Of a DNA stretch of 64,000 nucleotides, positions 33,847 to 44,950 are shown in pieces. Below the pieces are notes generated by a model. The model ran no database searches, had not been told where the DNA came from, and saw only the letters and a program-made list of their open reading frames with translations. The stretch comes from Arthrobacter silvisoli. GTDB taxonomy: Bacteria > Actinomycetota > Actinomycetes > Actinomycetales > Micrococcaceae. The first letter of the stretch is position 1, and each line of letters opens with the position of its first letter. Where the stretch lies: the NCBI RefSeq assembly GCF_003369445.1, contig NZ_QRCU01000036.1:62001-126000 (forward strand). The letters are read 5' to 3'. A program made the translations under genes and the position numbers.

Positions 33847-34767
33847 ATGTACCCGGATTTCGAGCCCGACGGCGGGCGTCCGCCACGGCGGCCCAGTACC
33901 GGGATGTATCTGTTCCGCAACCTCCTCGTAGTGGCCGTCGCGACGGTGGTCGCCCTGCTGGTCAGTGGCTTCCTGCGCGGCGACCCGCGCATTACCTCCC
34001 TGTTCCCGGCGTTGCCGGGTACCACCCGTGAAACCCCGGGGAACGCCCGGCCAAGCCCGGCGGGAAGCGCTGCGCCGGGCTCCACGAAACACCAGGACGA
34101 CGCCCCGCCGCCCGGCCTCGAAGAGGCCGGGCACCCGCTTCTCACGCCCGTGAAACCCGCAGTCGAGAGCACGTCCTACAAGTTCCTGGCCACTAACCCG
34201 GACGGCACACCGGTGGGCTACTCCCCCTGCCGTCCGGTGCACTATGTGGTGAACGCCGAGCTCGCGCCAACCGGTTCCGAGGGTCTCCTGGAGGACGCCG
34301 TGGCGAAGATTTCGGCCGCCACGGGCCTGAAGTTCATCAACGACGGTGCCACCAAGGAAAAGCCCACCGACAAGCGCGAGGCCTATCAGCCCAGGCTGTA
34401 CGGGGACCGCTGGGCGCCCCTGCTTCTCTCCTGGACCACCCCTGCATCGTCCCCCGCACTGGCCGGCAAGGTGATCGGCACCGGCGGAAGCACGGCCTAC
34501 AGTTTCGGTTCGGGTCCGCGCAGTTACGTCTCGGGCCGCCTCGACCTGGACACCCCGCAGATCACCGAACTGCTGGGCCTGCCCGGCGGGTCCGACTACG
34601 TCTCGGCGGTGATGCAGCACGAACTGGGCCATGTGGTGGGCCTGGACCATGTGGACGATCCGGTCCAACTCATGTACCCGGAAATCGGCGCGCCGGACGG
34701 CCTGGCGGCCGGAGACCTGACGGGCCTCTACAAACTGCACTCCGCCCATTGCAGGGACGATCTCTAG
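33847..34767 (+). CDS. membrane-anchored matrixin-type zinc metalloprotease
   Basis: 306 aa; ATG at 33847 after AGGGAGCAGG. One membrane helix near residues 24-43 (LFRNLLVVAVATVVALLVSGFL) with a short positive N-terminus suggests a type II anchor or uncleaved signal. A Pro/Gly-rich linker follows, and from about residue 115 an extracellular metzincin domain. The zinc site HELGHVVGLDHVDD (HExxHxxGxxHxxD) and the Met-turn LMYPE are complete, so activity is likely. The domain is as in matrixins (peptidase M10A). Substrate unknown. It is followed by the terminator at 34788-34821. Confidence 0.92.
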   Translation: MYPDFEPDGGRPPRRPSTGMYLFRNLLVVAVATVVALLVSGFLRGDPRITSLFPALPGTTRETPGNARPSPAGSAAPGSTKHQDDAPPPGLEEAGHPLLTPVKPAVESTSYKFLATNPDGTPVGYSPCRPVHYVVNAELAPTGSEGLLEDAVAKISAATGLKFINDGATKEKPTDKREAYQPRLYGDRWAPLLLSWTTPASSPALAGKVIGTGGSTAYSFGSGPRSYVSGRLDLDTPQITELLGLPGGSDYVSAVMQHELGHVVGLDHVDDPVQLMYPEIGAPDGLAAGDLTGLYKLHSAHCRDDL

Positions 34768-34787
34768 GCGCACGCCTTTAACGCAAG

Positions 34788-34821
34788 ATGCCCGACGGCG
34801 GTACGAACCGCCGTCGGGCAT
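34788..34821. terminator. bidirectional terminator between the matrixin gene and purU
   Basis: Perfect 14-bp arms ATGCCCGACGGCGG / CCGCCGTCGGGCAT with loop TACGAA between convergent genes. Third copy of the CCCGACGGCGG stem. Confidence 0.88.
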
Positions 34822-34864
34822 TTCCTGCTTCCCGTGAACAGGCTTTGTTGCAGGGATCCGGGTC

Positions 34865-35767
34865 CTACTTGAGGACTACTGTCCGGTTCCCCTGCAAGAT
34901 CACGCGGCCCTCGCAGTGCCAGCGCACCGCGTTGCTGAGGGCCTTGCATTCGGAGTCGCGGCCCACGGCCACGAGGTCCTCAGGACCGTAGGTGTGGTCC
35001 ACGTCCAAGACCTGCTGGGCGATGATCGGACCCTCGTCCAGTTCCCCGTTGACGTAGTGCGCCGTGGCACCCACCGTCTTCACCCCGCGGGCGTAAGCCT
35101 GGTGGTACGGCTTGGCGCCCTTGAAGCTGGGGAGGAAGGAGTGGTGGATGTTGATGGCACGGCCGTCCAGCTTGCGGGCCAGATCGTCGCTGAGCACCTG
35201 CATGTAGCGGGCCAGCACCACCAACTCGACGTCCAGTTCATCGATGATCTCCAGCAACCGGGCTTCCGCCTGCGGCTTGATCTCCGCGGTCACCGGGACG
35301 TGGAAGAACGGGATGCCGTGCCATTCCACCAGGCCCTGGTGGTCCGTGTGGTTGGACACGACGCCCACGATCTCGATGGGCAATTCGCCCACCCGGGCAC
35401 GGAACAGCAGGTCGTTCAGGCAGTGCCCGAACTTGGAGACCATGATCAGGACCTTGCGCTTGGAGCCGTGGCGTTCCAGCTGCCAGCGCATGCCGAACTT
35501 CTCCGCGATCGGCCCGAAGGCTTCACGCAGCGTTTCCAGGGTGGAGTCGTCGCCCGTCGAGGAGAAGTGCACCCGCATAAAGAAGTGCGCGTCGTCGCGG
35601 GAGCCGAACTGCTTGTTGTCCACGATGTCGCAGCCGTGCTCCAACAGGAAGCCGGAGACCGCATGGACAATGCCCGGGGTTTCCGCGCAGTCCAGGGTCA
35701 GGACGTGCTCGATCGTGGTTTCGGCGCTGCTGCCGCTGCCGCGCTCGGTGACGGGGGCGGTCATCAC
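34865..35767 (-). CDS. purU: formyltetrahydrofolate deformylase PurU (copy 1, in sarcosine oxidase operon)
   Basis: 300 aa. N-terminal ACT domain (EHVLTLDCAETPGIVHAVSGFLLEHGCDI, about 20-100) and C-terminal formyltransferase-like domain with MVSKFGHCLNDLLF, INIHHSFLPSFKGAKPYHQAY (catalytic Asn/His region) and ELDEGPII with the catalytic Asp. It hydrolyses 10-formyl-THF to formate and THF. Here it recycles THF loaded with one-carbon units by sarcosine demethylation. The ATG overlaps the soxG stop by 4 bp; it is last in glyA-soxBDAG-purU. A second purU lies at 52726. Confidence 0.95.
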   Translation of the reverse strand: MMTAPVTERGSGSSAETTIEHVLTLDCAETPGIVHAVSGFLLEHGCDIVDNKQFGSRDDAHFFMRVHFSSTGDDSTLETLREAFGPIAEKFGMRWQLERHGSKRKVLIMVSKFGHCLNDLLFRARVGELPIEIVGVVSNHTDHQGLVEWHGIPFFHVPVTAEIKPQAEARLLEIIDELDVELVVLARYMQVLSDDLARKLDGRAINIHHSFLPSFKGAKPYHQAYARGVKTVGATAHYVNGELDEGPIIAQQVLDVDHTYGPEDLVAVGRDSECKALSNAVRWHCEGRVILQGNRTVVLK

Positions 35768-36402
35768 GGCACCTCCGGCGATGCGAATTCACGCATGCCG
35801 TCCACCAGCCAGCGGCCCAGGAAATCGGCGAAGGACGCGCGGGGCAGCACCTGGAAGGTGTCCTCGCCGCTCTTCCAGAGGATCGCCGGGATGTGGCCGA
35901 TTTCGGTGGACAGGGCCGTTCCGGCCTTGAAACTGCGCGGGTGCAGGTCCAGGGAGCAACCCTTTTCCAGGACGTCGCGGGCCCGGGTGCCGGAGAGTTC
36001 GAAGACCGTGCGGTTGGCCGAAAGGTCCACCACCTGGCCCTGACCGTCGCCGAGCGCCTCGGTGAGCGCCGGGAGCAGGTCCCCGCCCAGGGACTCGTGG
36101 GCGTTCTCCGGAGCGATCACCAGGAACTCGGCCGGTCCGAGCCACAGGACGGACACGCCGTCCCGCTCGACGACCTCGCCGCAGGTGGCCGGCAGCCCGC
36201 CAGCCACCTGGGCGATGCGGGCGCCGGCGTCACTGTCCCGCTGGACGCGGATGCCGGCCATGGTCTGGAACGGGATTTCCTTGATCTCCGCGACGCCGGC
36301 AAGCGAGGCGGCCTCGAAGGTCCCGGCCAGGTGCGCCGCCGGGCTGCGGCGGGCTTCCCGGACGCCGTTGTTGCTGGCGGTTGCTGCTGCTGTCTCAACC
36401 AT
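35764..36402 (-). CDS. soxG: sarcosine oxidase gamma subunit SoxG
   Basis: 212 aa. Small subunit of heterotetrameric sarcosine oxidase. Family signatures: [93 protein letters not shown] and [29 protein letters not shown]. It is related to a GcvT-like fold and stabilises the complex. It overlaps soxA by 8 bp and purU by 4 bp, which keeps the subunits at matched synthesis rates. Confidence 0.93.
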   Translation of the reverse strand: MVETAAATASNNGVREARRSPAAHLAGTFEAASLAGVAEIKEIPFQTMAGIRVQRDSDAGARIAQVAGGLPATCGEVVERDGVSVLWLGPAEFLVIAPENAHESLGGDLLPALTEALGDGQGQVVDLSANRTVFELSGTRARDVLEKGCSLDLHPRSFKAGTALSTEIGHIPAILWKSGEDTFQVLPRASFADFLGRWLVDGMREFASPEVP

Positions 36403-39340
36403 CTTTGCGGTTCCCTTCAGGATCGAAAAGTACTGTTTCGCCGACCGTCACGTCCACGAGCTGATCGCCGACGGCGGCCACCAGGGTCTCGCCGATGCGG
36501 TTGCGGCCGTTGCGGATCAGGGCCAGGCCGAAGGAACGGCCGAGTGCTGCGCTGTGGTAGCTCGAAGTCACGAAGCCTTCCATGGGGACGGGGCCGTAGG
36601 CGGGGTTGACCGCGATGCCCTTCTCCACGAGCTGCGTACCTTCGGGGAGACGAAGCGAGCCGTCCACCGGGAGCACGCTGACCAGGTGCTTGCGGTCTTC
36701 GCGCTGGGCGTCCACCCGGCTGTAGGAACGCTTGCCGATGAAGTCCTTGGCCTTGGAGACGATCCACTCCATACCTGCGTCCTGCGGGGTGACCGTGCCG
36801 TCGGTGTCCTGGCCCACGATCGGGTAGCCCTTTTCGGCGCGCAGCACGTGCATGGTTTCGGTGCCGTAGGGGGTGATGTTGAACTCGGCGCCGGCCGCGG
36901 CCACTGCTTCCCAGACGTTCAGGCCGTACCAGGACGGCACGTTGATTTCGTAGGCCAGTTCACCGGAGAAGGAAATCCGGCAGACACGGGCCCGCACGCC
37001 GGAGGCCAGGGTGGTTTCGCGGAAGGTCATGAACGGGAAGTTCTCCGCGTCCAGCCCGCCGTCCACCGCCAGTTCCGGCGCAACCTTGGCGATCACTTCG
37101 CGGGACTTCGGTCCGACGACGGCAATGGTGCTCCACTGCTCCGTGACCGAGGTGCAGGCAACGTCCAGTTCCGGCCATTCGGTCTGGTGCCATTCCTCCA
37201 GCCAGTCCAGCACCTTGGCGGCGCCGCCGGTGGTGGTGGTCATGAAGAAGCGGTCCTCGTCCAGGCGCAGGGTCACGCCGTCGTCGAAGATCATGCCGTC
37301 CGGGGTGCACATGACGCCGTAGCGGGCCGAACCCGGGGCGAGCTTCTTGAACGCGTTGGTGTAGACGCGGTTGAGGAATTCGCCGGCGTCCTTGCCCCGG
37401 ATCTCGATCTTGCCGAGGGTGGTGGCGTCCATGAAGCCCACGGACTCACGCACGGCGGCGCATTCGCGCAGCACGGCTGCGTCCATGTCCTCGCCCGGCT
37501 GCGGGTAGTACCAGGGGCGCTTCCACTGTCCCACGTCCTCGAACAGTGCGCCGTTCGCCACGTGCCACGGGTGGATGGAGGTCACGCGGGCGGGGTCGAA
37601 CAGTTCGCCGCGCTGGCGTCCGGCCAGTGCCGCGAAGGCCACCGGGGTGAACGGTGCACGGTAGGTGGTGGTGCCGATCTCGCCGATACCGGCCGCGGCA
37701 GCTCCTTCAGCCTTCAGCGCGGCGGCGATGACGCCGATCGCGTTGACGCCGGAGGTCTTGCCCTGGTCGTTGGCGGTGCTGATGGAGGTGTAGCGCTTGA
37801 CGTGTTCCACCGAGCGCATGCCGGCGCCTGTGGAGCGGAGGACATCCGCCACGGACTGGTCGCGCTGGAAGTCCACGAAGTGGTTGTGCCACTCAGCTGC
37901 CGTGCCTTCCTGGCCCGGTACCAGCCAGAGCTGGCGGGTGGGTGCAGAGGCCACGGGAGCCTTGGATTCGGCGGGAACGGTGTCGCTGCTGAAGCCGGCG
38001 GCGATCGCGGCGGCGGCGCCGGCGCTGATGCCTTCGGCCAGGCAGTCGGCCAGTTCGTAACTGCCGCGGCCCGAGCCGACCACCTGCTGGTCCTTGACCA
38101 CGGAGCTCGGCACGAAGCCGGCCAGCTCCTCGTCCCAGCGCAGCTTGCCCTGGCGCTGGCTGTGCAGGTGGACCACGGGGCTCCAGCCGCCGGCGACGGC
38201 GAGCAGGTCGCAGTCGAACTGTTCGACGCCGGAGGTGAGTTCGCCGTCGTCGTTGATGCTGCGGACGGTGACGCCGTCCAGGCGGCCGCCCTCGCCGTTG
38301 CCGGTGGTGTCCGCGACGGCGCTGCCGATCAGCACCCGGGTGCCTTGGGCCAGCGTGGCTGCGGCGGTGGAGCTGAGCCGGGTGCGGGCGTCCACGACGG
38401 CGGCAACCTTGATTCCGGCCGCCTGCAGTTCGGCCGCGAGGGCGTAGGCGGAGTCGTTGGTAGTGCTGATGACCACGCGGGATCCTGCGGCGACGGCGTA
38501 GCGGTTCAAGTAGCTGCGCACGGCCGAGGCCAGCATGATGCCGGGGCGGTCGTTGTTCTCGAACACCAAGGGGCGTTCGTGGGCGCCGGGGGCCAGGACC
38601 ACCTGGGCGGCACGGATGTGCCAGATGCGCTGGCGGGAGACACCGTCGGCCGCGGGGACATTGAGGTGGTCCGTGCGGTTCTGTGCGGCGATCACGTAGT
38701 TGGAGTCGTAGGAACCGAACGCGGTGGTGCGGTTCAGCACGGTGCATTCGGCAGCGGAAACCAACTCGGCCTCGACGTCGGCAAGCCATTCGAGCGCGGG
38801 CTTGCCTTCGATGTCCTCGGCCAAGCCGGGAACGGTGGAGCCGGAAAGCAGGGCACCGCCGAGCTCGGGCTGGTCGTCGATGAGGATGACGCGGGCACCG
38901 GTGCGGACCGCTTCGCGGGCGGCTGCAAGGCCTGCCACGCCGCCGCCGACCACCAGCACGTCGGTGTGGACGTACTTCTTGTCGTATTCGGCTTTGTCCT
39001 CGTTGGGATCGAGCTTGCCCAGGCCGTTCAGCAGTTCGACCTTCAGCCCGTCCACGAGGGACACGGTGGTGGCCGGGAGCATGGACTCGGCCACGTGGCC
39101 CGGGAAGCGCGGGGCGATCTTCACCAGGGCGTTGGATTCCTCCACGCCGGCGGACAGGATGCCGCGGGGGCGGTCCTCGTAGAGGGAGTTGCCCACGGTG
39201 ATGCGGCCGTTGGCCAGGAGGGCCGAGGCGAGGGTGTCGCCCGGGTGGCCGGTGTATTCCTGGCCGTCCACGGTGAAGCGCCAGGAGATGCTGCGGTCGA
39301 TGCGGCCGCCGTTGGCGAGGCGGGCGTTCTGGGACGTCAC
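36395..39340 (-). CDS. soxA: sarcosine oxidase alpha subunit SoxA
   Basis: 981 aa, usual size. An N-terminal 2Fe-2S-like/tetrahydrofolate-region domain without the iron-sulfur cysteines ([21 protein letters not shown]) comes first, then a nucleotide-binding domain with [17 protein letters not shown] near residues 127-143 (NAD site), and a C-terminal GcvT-type domain that binds THF (from about residue 600; [43 protein letters not shown]). The alpha subunit takes the methyl-derived carbon to form 5,10-methylene-THF. It overlaps soxD and soxG by 4 and 8 bp. Confidence 0.95.
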   Translation of the reverse strand: MTSQNARLANGGRIDRSISWRFTVDGQEYTGHPGDTLASALLANGRITVGNSLYEDRPRGILSAGVEESNALVKIAPRFPGHVAESMLPATTVSLVDGLKVELLNGLGKLDPNEDKAEYDKKYVHTDVLVVGGGVAGLAAAREAVRTGARVILIDDQPELGGALLSGSTVPGLAEDIEGKPALEWLADVEAELVSAAECTVLNRTTAFGSYDSNYVIAAQNRTDHLNVPAADGVSRQRIWHIRAAQVVLAPGAHERPLVFENNDRPGIMLASAVRSYLNRYAVAAGSRVVISTTNDSAYALAAELQAAGIKVAAVVDARTRLSSTAAATLAQGTRVLIGSAVADTTGNGEGGRLDGVTVRSINDDGELTSGVEQFDCDLLAVAGGWSPVVHLHSQRQGKLRWDEELAGFVPSSVVKDQQVVGSGRGSYELADCLAEGISAGAAAAIAAGFSSDTVPAESKAPVASAPTRQLWLVPGQEGTAAEWHNHFVDFQRDQSVADVLRSTGAGMRSVEHVKRYTSISTANDQGKTSGVNAIGVIAAALKAEGAAAAGIGEIGTTTYRAPFTPVAFAALAGRQRGELFDPARVTSIHPWHVANGALFEDVGQWKRPWYYPQPGEDMDAAVLRECAAVRESVGFMDATTLGKIEIRGKDAGEFLNRVYTNAFKKLAPGSARYGVMCTPDGMIFDDGVTLRLDEDRFFMTTTTGGAAKVLDWLEEWHQTEWPELDVACTSVTEQWSTIAVVGPKSREVIAKVAPELAVDGGLDAENFPFMTFRETTLASGVRARVCRISFSGELAYEINVPSWYGLNVWEAVAAAGAEFNITPYGTETMHVLRAEKGYPIVGQDTDGTVTPQDAGMEWIVSKAKDFIGKRSYSRVDAQREDRKHLVSVLPVDGSLRLPEGTQLVEKGIAVNPAYGPVPMEGFVTSSYHSAALGRSFGLALIRNGRNRIGETLVAAVGDQLVDVTVGETVLFDPEGNRKDG

Positions 39341-39666
39341 TTGCTTGCTCCTTCCGGGGCCTGTGCGGTGTTTGCGGTAGTACCAGGGGCGCTGCCGCCC
39401 GGTGCTGGAGTTCCCATCGGGTAGACCGCCTGTATTTCGTAGCTCACGGTGTCACGGAGCATGTTGAACCACTGGCGGCAGCCGGTGCTGTGGACCCAGC
39501 GTTCGGCGTAGGCGCCCTTGGTGTTGTCCCGGTAGAACAGGTACTCGGCCCATTCGCGGTCGTTCAGTGCGTAGGGGTCTTCGGGGTAGGCAACGTGGGC
39601 CTGGCCGCCATAGTGGAATTCGGTTTCGTCCCGTGGCCCGCAGTTGGGGCAGGAGATCAGGAGCAT
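39337..39666 (-). CDS. soxD: sarcosine oxidase delta subunit SoxD
   Basis: 109 aa. The zinc-binding small subunit: [28 protein letters not shown] with a CxxC pair (Cys6/Cys9), then [40 protein letters not shown] with the third Cys and a His. The C-terminal ~20 residues are Gly/Ala/Pro-rich and variable. It overlaps soxA by 4 bp; the gap to soxB is 34 bp, the only real gap within the operon. Confidence 0.95.
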   Translation of the reverse strand: MLLISCPNCGPRDETEFHYGGQAHVAYPEDPYALNDREWAEYLFYRDNTKGAYAERWVHSTGCRQWFNMLRDTVSYEIQAVYPMGTPAPGGSAPGTTANTAQAPEGASK

Positions 39667-39700
39667 GTCCGGCTACTTTCTGTAATGTCCGCGGGGGCTG

Positions 39701-40917
39701 TCAGTGGGCGACGGCGGCTGCGCCGTGTTCGTCGATCAGGGCACCGGTCTCGAAGCGCTCGAGCGAGAAGGGCTCGTTGAGCTTGTGCGGTGCGCCGGTG
39801 GCGATGGTGTGGGCGAAGGTCAGGCCGGCTGCGGGGGTTCCCTTGAAGCCGCCGGTGCCCCAGCCGCAGTTGACGAACATGTTCTCCACCGGGGTGGTGC
39901 CGACGATCGGCGACGCGTCCATGGTGGTGTCCACGATGCCGCCCCAGGTGCGCAGTACGTGTGCCCGGGCGAAGATCGGGAAGAGTTCAACGGCGGCCGC
40001 CATCTGTTCCTCGATCACGTGGAAGGAGCCGCGCTGGCCGTAGCCGTTGTAGGAGTCGACGCCGGCGCCCATCACCAGTTCACCCTTGTGGGCCTGGGAG
40101 ACGTAGACGTGCACGTGGTTGGACATGACCACCGTGGGGTGGACCGGCTCGTGCAGTTCGGAGACCAGTGCCTGCAGCGGGTGGGACTGGATGGGGAGGC
40201 GGAAGCCTGCCATCTCGGCCAGGACGCTGCTGTGGCCGGCGGCGCACAGGCCCACCTTTTCGGTGTTGATGGTGCCGCGGTTGGTCTTGACGCCCACCAC
40301 GCGGTTGCCGTCCTTGAGGAAGCCGGTGACTTCGCAGTTCTGGATGATGTCCACGCCCATCTCGTCGCACTTGCGGGCGAAGGCCCAGGCCACGTGGTCG
40401 TGCTTGGCGATGCCGGCACGGGGCTGGTAGGTGGCGCCCATGACGGGGTAGCGGATGTTGTCGCCGACGTTCAGGATGGGGCAGAGTTCCTTGACTTGCT
40501 GCGGGTCCAGCCATTCGGCGTCGACTCCGTTGAGCTTGTTGGCTCCCACGCGGCGCATGCTTTCGCGCACGTCGCCCAGGGTGTGGGCCAGGTTCATCAC
40601 GCCCCGCTGGCTGAACAGGAAGTCGTATTCGAGCTCTTCCGGCAGCACTTCCCAGAGCTTGAGGGCGTGCTCGTAGATGGCGGCGCTCTCGTCCCAGAGG
40701 TAGTTGGAGCGGATGATGGTGGTGTTGCGGGCCATGTTGCCGCCGGCCAGCCAGCCCTTTTCCAGGACGGCGATGTTGGTCATCCCGTGGTTCTTGGCCA
40801 GGAAGTACGCGGTGGCCAGGCCGTGCCCGCCGCCGCCGACGATCACGGCGTCGTAGGAAGACTTGGGCTCCGGGTTGCGCCAGAGGAAATCCGGGTGCTC
40901 CGGGAGGTGGTCTGCGC

Positions 40918-40921
<4 letters not shown>
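39701..40921 (-). CDS. soxB: sarcosine oxidase beta subunit SoxB
   Basis: 406 aa flavoprotein. The FAD-binding [21 protein letters not shown] (about 26-46) is the Rossmann start. [15 protein letters not shown] and [12 protein letters not shown] follow; His174 corresponds to the histidine that binds FMN covalently in corynebacterial sarcosine oxidase. The beta subunit oxidises sarcosine, passing electrons from FAD to FMN and oxygen, forming glycine and hydrogen peroxide. Its ATG overlaps the glyA stop by 4 bp. Confidence 0.95.
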
Positions 40922-42261
<1,340 letters not shown>

Positions 42262-42305
42262 GCTCTGCTCCTTAGGAATCTAGGTAGTCACCAACTGTTA
42301 GGCAA

Positions 42306-42357
42306 CTGATATATCAGAACTGCATTCATGGTATGTTGTAAGTCACAAGGACGTCAA
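42306..42357 (-). promoter_or_regulatory. glyA promoter with palindromic GntR-type operator
   Basis: On the minus strand TTGACG (42357-42352) and TACCAT (42333-42328) form a -35/-10 pair 18 bp apart. Just downstream is the perfect palindrome CTGATATATCAG (42306-42317), well placed to block the glyA promoter and lying 96 bp upstream of the GntR gene. Confidence 0.65.
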
Positions 42358-42412
42358 CAGTCCACGGCGAGTCTTCTGCGCAAGGATTGAATGACTGCAA
42401 GCGGAGAGAGCA

Positions 42413-43084
42413 ATGAGCACTGTTTTGGAAGCACTGGTTTCAGGCCCCCAGGGCGCATCCTTGGCCGAGCACGCCTATCTGCTCCTGCGGGACCGGCTGA
42501 TCATGCTGGACATCAAGCCCGGCGATCCGATCAATGACGGCCAGATCGCGGGCGAACTCGGCATCGGCCGCACGCCCGTCCGGGAGGCCATCAAGCGGCT
42601 CGAAAGCGATCATCTCGTGGTGTCCTATCCGCGGCGCGGCACTTTCGCCACGGGGGTGGACATCACCCAGCTGGCCGACGTCTCCGAAATCCGCGAACTC
42701 CTCGAACCGCTGGCTGCCCGCCGGGCAGCGCGCATGGCGGGTCCCAAGGTGCGGGAGGAACTGCGCGACATTGCGGCCACCATCAGCCAACTCGAGGAAG
42801 GCAAGGCCGGGCAGCACGAACTCATGCGCTACGACATCCAGGTCCACCGGCTCATCTACAAGGCCGCGGCGAACCCTCATCTGGAAGACGTGCTGATCCG
42901 CTACGACAACCTGGCCACCCGGATCTGGTGCCACATGCTCGAGAAGATGCCCTCGGTCACCGGGCACATCGCCGAGCACGTCGACCTGCTCAACGCCATC
43001 GCCGACGGCGACGAAGAGAGGGCCGCAGCCCTGGCATTGCACCACGTGACGAGCTTCGAGGAAACGGTCCGCAAGGTCCTCTAG
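42413..43084 (+). CDS. GntR family (FCD) transcriptional regulator of the sarcosine operon
   Basis: 223 aa. N-terminal winged HTH (LRDRLIMLDIKPGDPINDGQIAGELGIGRTPVREAIKRLESDHLVVSYPRRGTF, about 26-80) and C-terminal FCD ligand domain with REL..., DIQVHRLIYKAAANPHLEDV and TGHIAEHVDLLNAI, including the Asp/His metal-ligand pattern. GGAGAGAG stands ahead of the ATG. Divergent from glyA, it is the likely repressor of glyA-soxBDAG-purU through CTGATATATCAG. A pathway metabolite such as sarcosine or glycine is a plausible ligand (inference). Confidence 0.93.
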   Translation: MSTVLEALVSGPQGASLAEHAYLLLRDRLIMLDIKPGDPINDGQIAGELGIGRTPVREAIKRLESDHLVVSYPRRGTFATGVDITQLADVSEIRELLEPLAARRAARMAGPKVREELRDIAATISQLEEGKAGQHELMRYDIQVHRLIYKAAANPHLEDVLIRYDNLATRIWCHMLEKMPSVTGHIAEHVDLLNAIADGDEERAAALALHHVTSFEETVRKVL

Positions 43085-43088
43085 CCTG

Positions 43089-43199
43089 CTACTCCCTGTT
43101 CGAGCGGCGCGGCCATTTCACGTTCATCAACAGCAAGCCCAGCAGGAGTGCGTCAATCGTCATTATCGCGCCCATGAGGTAAGCCCATCCGGCCATCAT
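43089..43199 (-). CDS. tiny single-helix membrane protein (putative)
   Basis: 36 aa from the ATG at 43199 with GGAGG about eleven bases upstream (a second ATG one codon on has AGGGG closer). It consists of one membrane helix (MGAIMTIDALLLGLLLMNV) and a basic tail KWPRRSNRE. No family recognised. It is convergent with the GntR gene, 4 bp apart. The longer open frame upstream does not look coding. Confidence 0.45.
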   Translation of the reverse strand: MMAGWAYLMGAIMTIDALLLGLLLMNVKWPRRSNRE

Positions 43200-43419
43200 G
43201 CCCCTGGCACCTCCCTCCGCACGACAACCTGCCTGGCCCGCGCCCCCAGCCCCTCGGTTGTCATCCAAGTGTGACACGGCCGGGACCAAACCGAAACGGC
43301 TCAGGCGGTTCCGGCAGGCCCGCGGAGGCCACCGATTGGCTCAGCGAATGCACTGCCCAAGCCGTGAAAGCCGCGGCTAGGATCGATGGCAAGACGAGAA
43401 GCCGGGAGGATCCATCGAC

Positions 43420-44004
43420 ATGGCCATCGAAGTCCGCCCCGCGAGGCGGTTCGAAGACGTCCGCACGCTCCTTGGACCCAAGCAGCGGCCGGATGCGAAT
43501 GTGTGCTGGTGCCTGAGCTACCGCCTCCCCGCGAAGCAGAACCTGTCCCTGCAGGGCCTGCAGCGCGGCGAATTCGTCAAGCAGCTGCTCGCCGCACAGG
43601 TGCCACCCGGGGTCCTGGCGTACGACGGCGACGAGCCGGTCGGGTGGGCGGCCGTCCATCCGCGGGCGGACACCAGCTTCTCCCGGAGCCGGAAGATCCC
43701 GCAGGTGGACGAGCTGCCGGTATGGTCCGTCTGGTGCATCCGGGTGCGGCCCGGGCACCGCGGCAAAGGGATCTCGCACGCATTGCTCGCCGGCGCCGTG
43801 GACTTCGCGCGCAGCAACGGAGCACCCGTCATTGAAGGCTATCCGGTGGACAACGGCGGCCGGCATGTGGACCTCACCATGGCGTACGTAGGCACCCGGA
43901 AGCTTTTCGAAGACGAGGGTTTCAGCAAGGCCGCCAACACGGATTCGGTGATCAACGGGTTCCCGCGCGTCCTGATGCGGCTCGATCTGTGTCAGGCAGG
44001 TTAA
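43420..44004 (+). CDS. GNAT family N-acetyltransferase
   Basis: 194 aa with GGGAGGA upstream of the ATG at 43420. The acetyl-CoA loop IRVRPGHRGKGISHALLAGAVDFARSNG (about 107-134, RGKGIS) and the preceding strand WCLSYRLPAKQ...WAAVHPRAD fit a GNAT fold. GYPVDNGG.....MAYVGTRKLFEDEGF gives the motif B end. The Trp/Cys-rich N-terminus (NVCWCLSYRL) is seen in a subgroup of unknown substrate. It is monocistronic in the gap between the sarcosine and betaine clusters and is unlikely to be part of the pathway. Confidence 0.87.
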   Translation: MAIEVRPARRFEDVRTLLGPKQRPDANVCWCLSYRLPAKQNLSLQGLQRGEFVKQLLAAQVPPGVLAYDGDEPVGWAAVHPRADTSFSRSRKIPQVDELPVWSVWCIRVRPGHRGKGISHALLAGAVDFARSNGAPVIEGYPVDNGGRHVDLTMAYVGTRKLFEDEGFSKAANTDSVINGFPRVLMRLDLCQAG

Positions 44005-44122
44005 CGCGGTGTCACCTGCATCACACGTTCCCGCTAAGGATCGGCTAAGTTGAAGTAAGCGAAAGGGCATTACAAAACCCTGTGGCGATCGCTGGCCACA
44101 GAAACTACCTGAAAGATGGAGC

Positions 44123-44932
44123 ATGGTTTCGAACGTTGACGCCGAACCGGATGTTGAGGCAGACGGCGGCCAGCATGGCGGCGTCCAGTCCGTTGACAGA
44201 GCGCTGGCGGTACTGGAGATCCTGGCCAGGGACGGCCACGCCGGAGTGAGTGAAATCGCCGAGGAGATGGGCATTCACAAATCCACTGTGTCGCGCCTGC
44301 TCGGTTCCCTGGTCAGCCGAGACATGGTCCACCAGAACAGCGAGCGCGGAAAGTACCAGCTGGGCTTCGGCATCCTGCGCCTGGCCAGTTCCATCCCCGG
44401 CCGGCTCAGCCTGGTGCGGGAAGCACGCCCGGTGCTCGAAGCCCTGGCCGAAGAGTTCAAAGAAACCGTCAACCTGGCAGTGCTGCGTTCCAATTTCGCC
44501 GTGAACGTGGACCAAGCCATGGGGCCGTCCACCCTGGCCACCTACGACTGGGTGGGCAGCCTGACGCCGTTGCACGCGACCAGCAGCGGCAAGGTCCTGC
44601 TCGCAGGACTGCCCGCGGACGAGCGTGCACGGATCCTGAAGGAGACCGGGCTGCCGGCCCGCACGCCGCGCACGATCACGGACAGGAAAACCCTCGAAAC
44701 CGAGTTGCTTGATGTCGCCCGCCAGGGGTATGGCGTCGTACGGGAGGAATTCGAGATCGGGCTCACCTCGATGTCGGTGCCGGTCTACAACCACGTGGGC
44801 GTCGTCATCGGGGCCGTTAGTATCTCCGGGCCCGCCTTCCGCTTCGATCCGGAAACGGAGCCGGGACTCCTGGACGGGCTGAAAGAAGCCGGGCTGAGGA
44901 TCAGCGCGCGGATGGGTTACGCCCGCCGCTGA
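44123..44932 (+). CDS. IclR family transcriptional regulator
   Basis: 269 aa. Winged HTH at about 22-82 (VQSVDRALAVLEILARDGHAGVSEIAEEMGIHKSTVSRLLGSLVSRDMVHQ) and the C-terminal IclR effector domain (about 100-265) with LHATSSGKVLLAGL and ISGPAFRF. ATGGAG sits ahead of the ATG. It stands alone, with the betaine monooxygenase genes 1.1 kb downstream beyond a LysR gene. A role in betaine or one-carbon regulation is suggested by position only. A short hairpin CTGTGGC/GCCACAG lies 22 bp upstream. Confidence 0.92.
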   Translation: MVSNVDAEPDVEADGGQHGGVQSVDRALAVLEILARDGHAGVSEIAEEMGIHKSTVSRLLGSLVSRDMVHQNSERGKYQLGFGILRLASSIPGRLSLVREARPVLEALAEEFKETVNLAVLRSNFAVNVDQAMGPSTLATYDWVGSLTPLHATSSGKVLLAGLPADERARILKETGLPARTPRTITDRKTLETELLDVARQGYGVVREEFEIGLTSMSVPVYNHVGVVIGAVSISGPAFRFDPETEPGLLDGLKEAGLRISARMGYARR

Positions 44933-44950
44933 TCCGCGCGTTGGCAGCGT

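Noticed and set aside
36062..39424. Open reading frame of 1120 codons on the plus strand
   Set aside because: Antisense shadow of soxA and soxG; no motif and low-complexity composition, whereas the sarcosine oxidase subunits are unambiguous.
44080..44101. Short hairpin CTGTGGC/GCCACAG upstream of the IclR gene
   Set aside because: Only 7-bp arms; could be chance, and it does not match a known IclR site. Mentioned with the IclR gene but not called separately.
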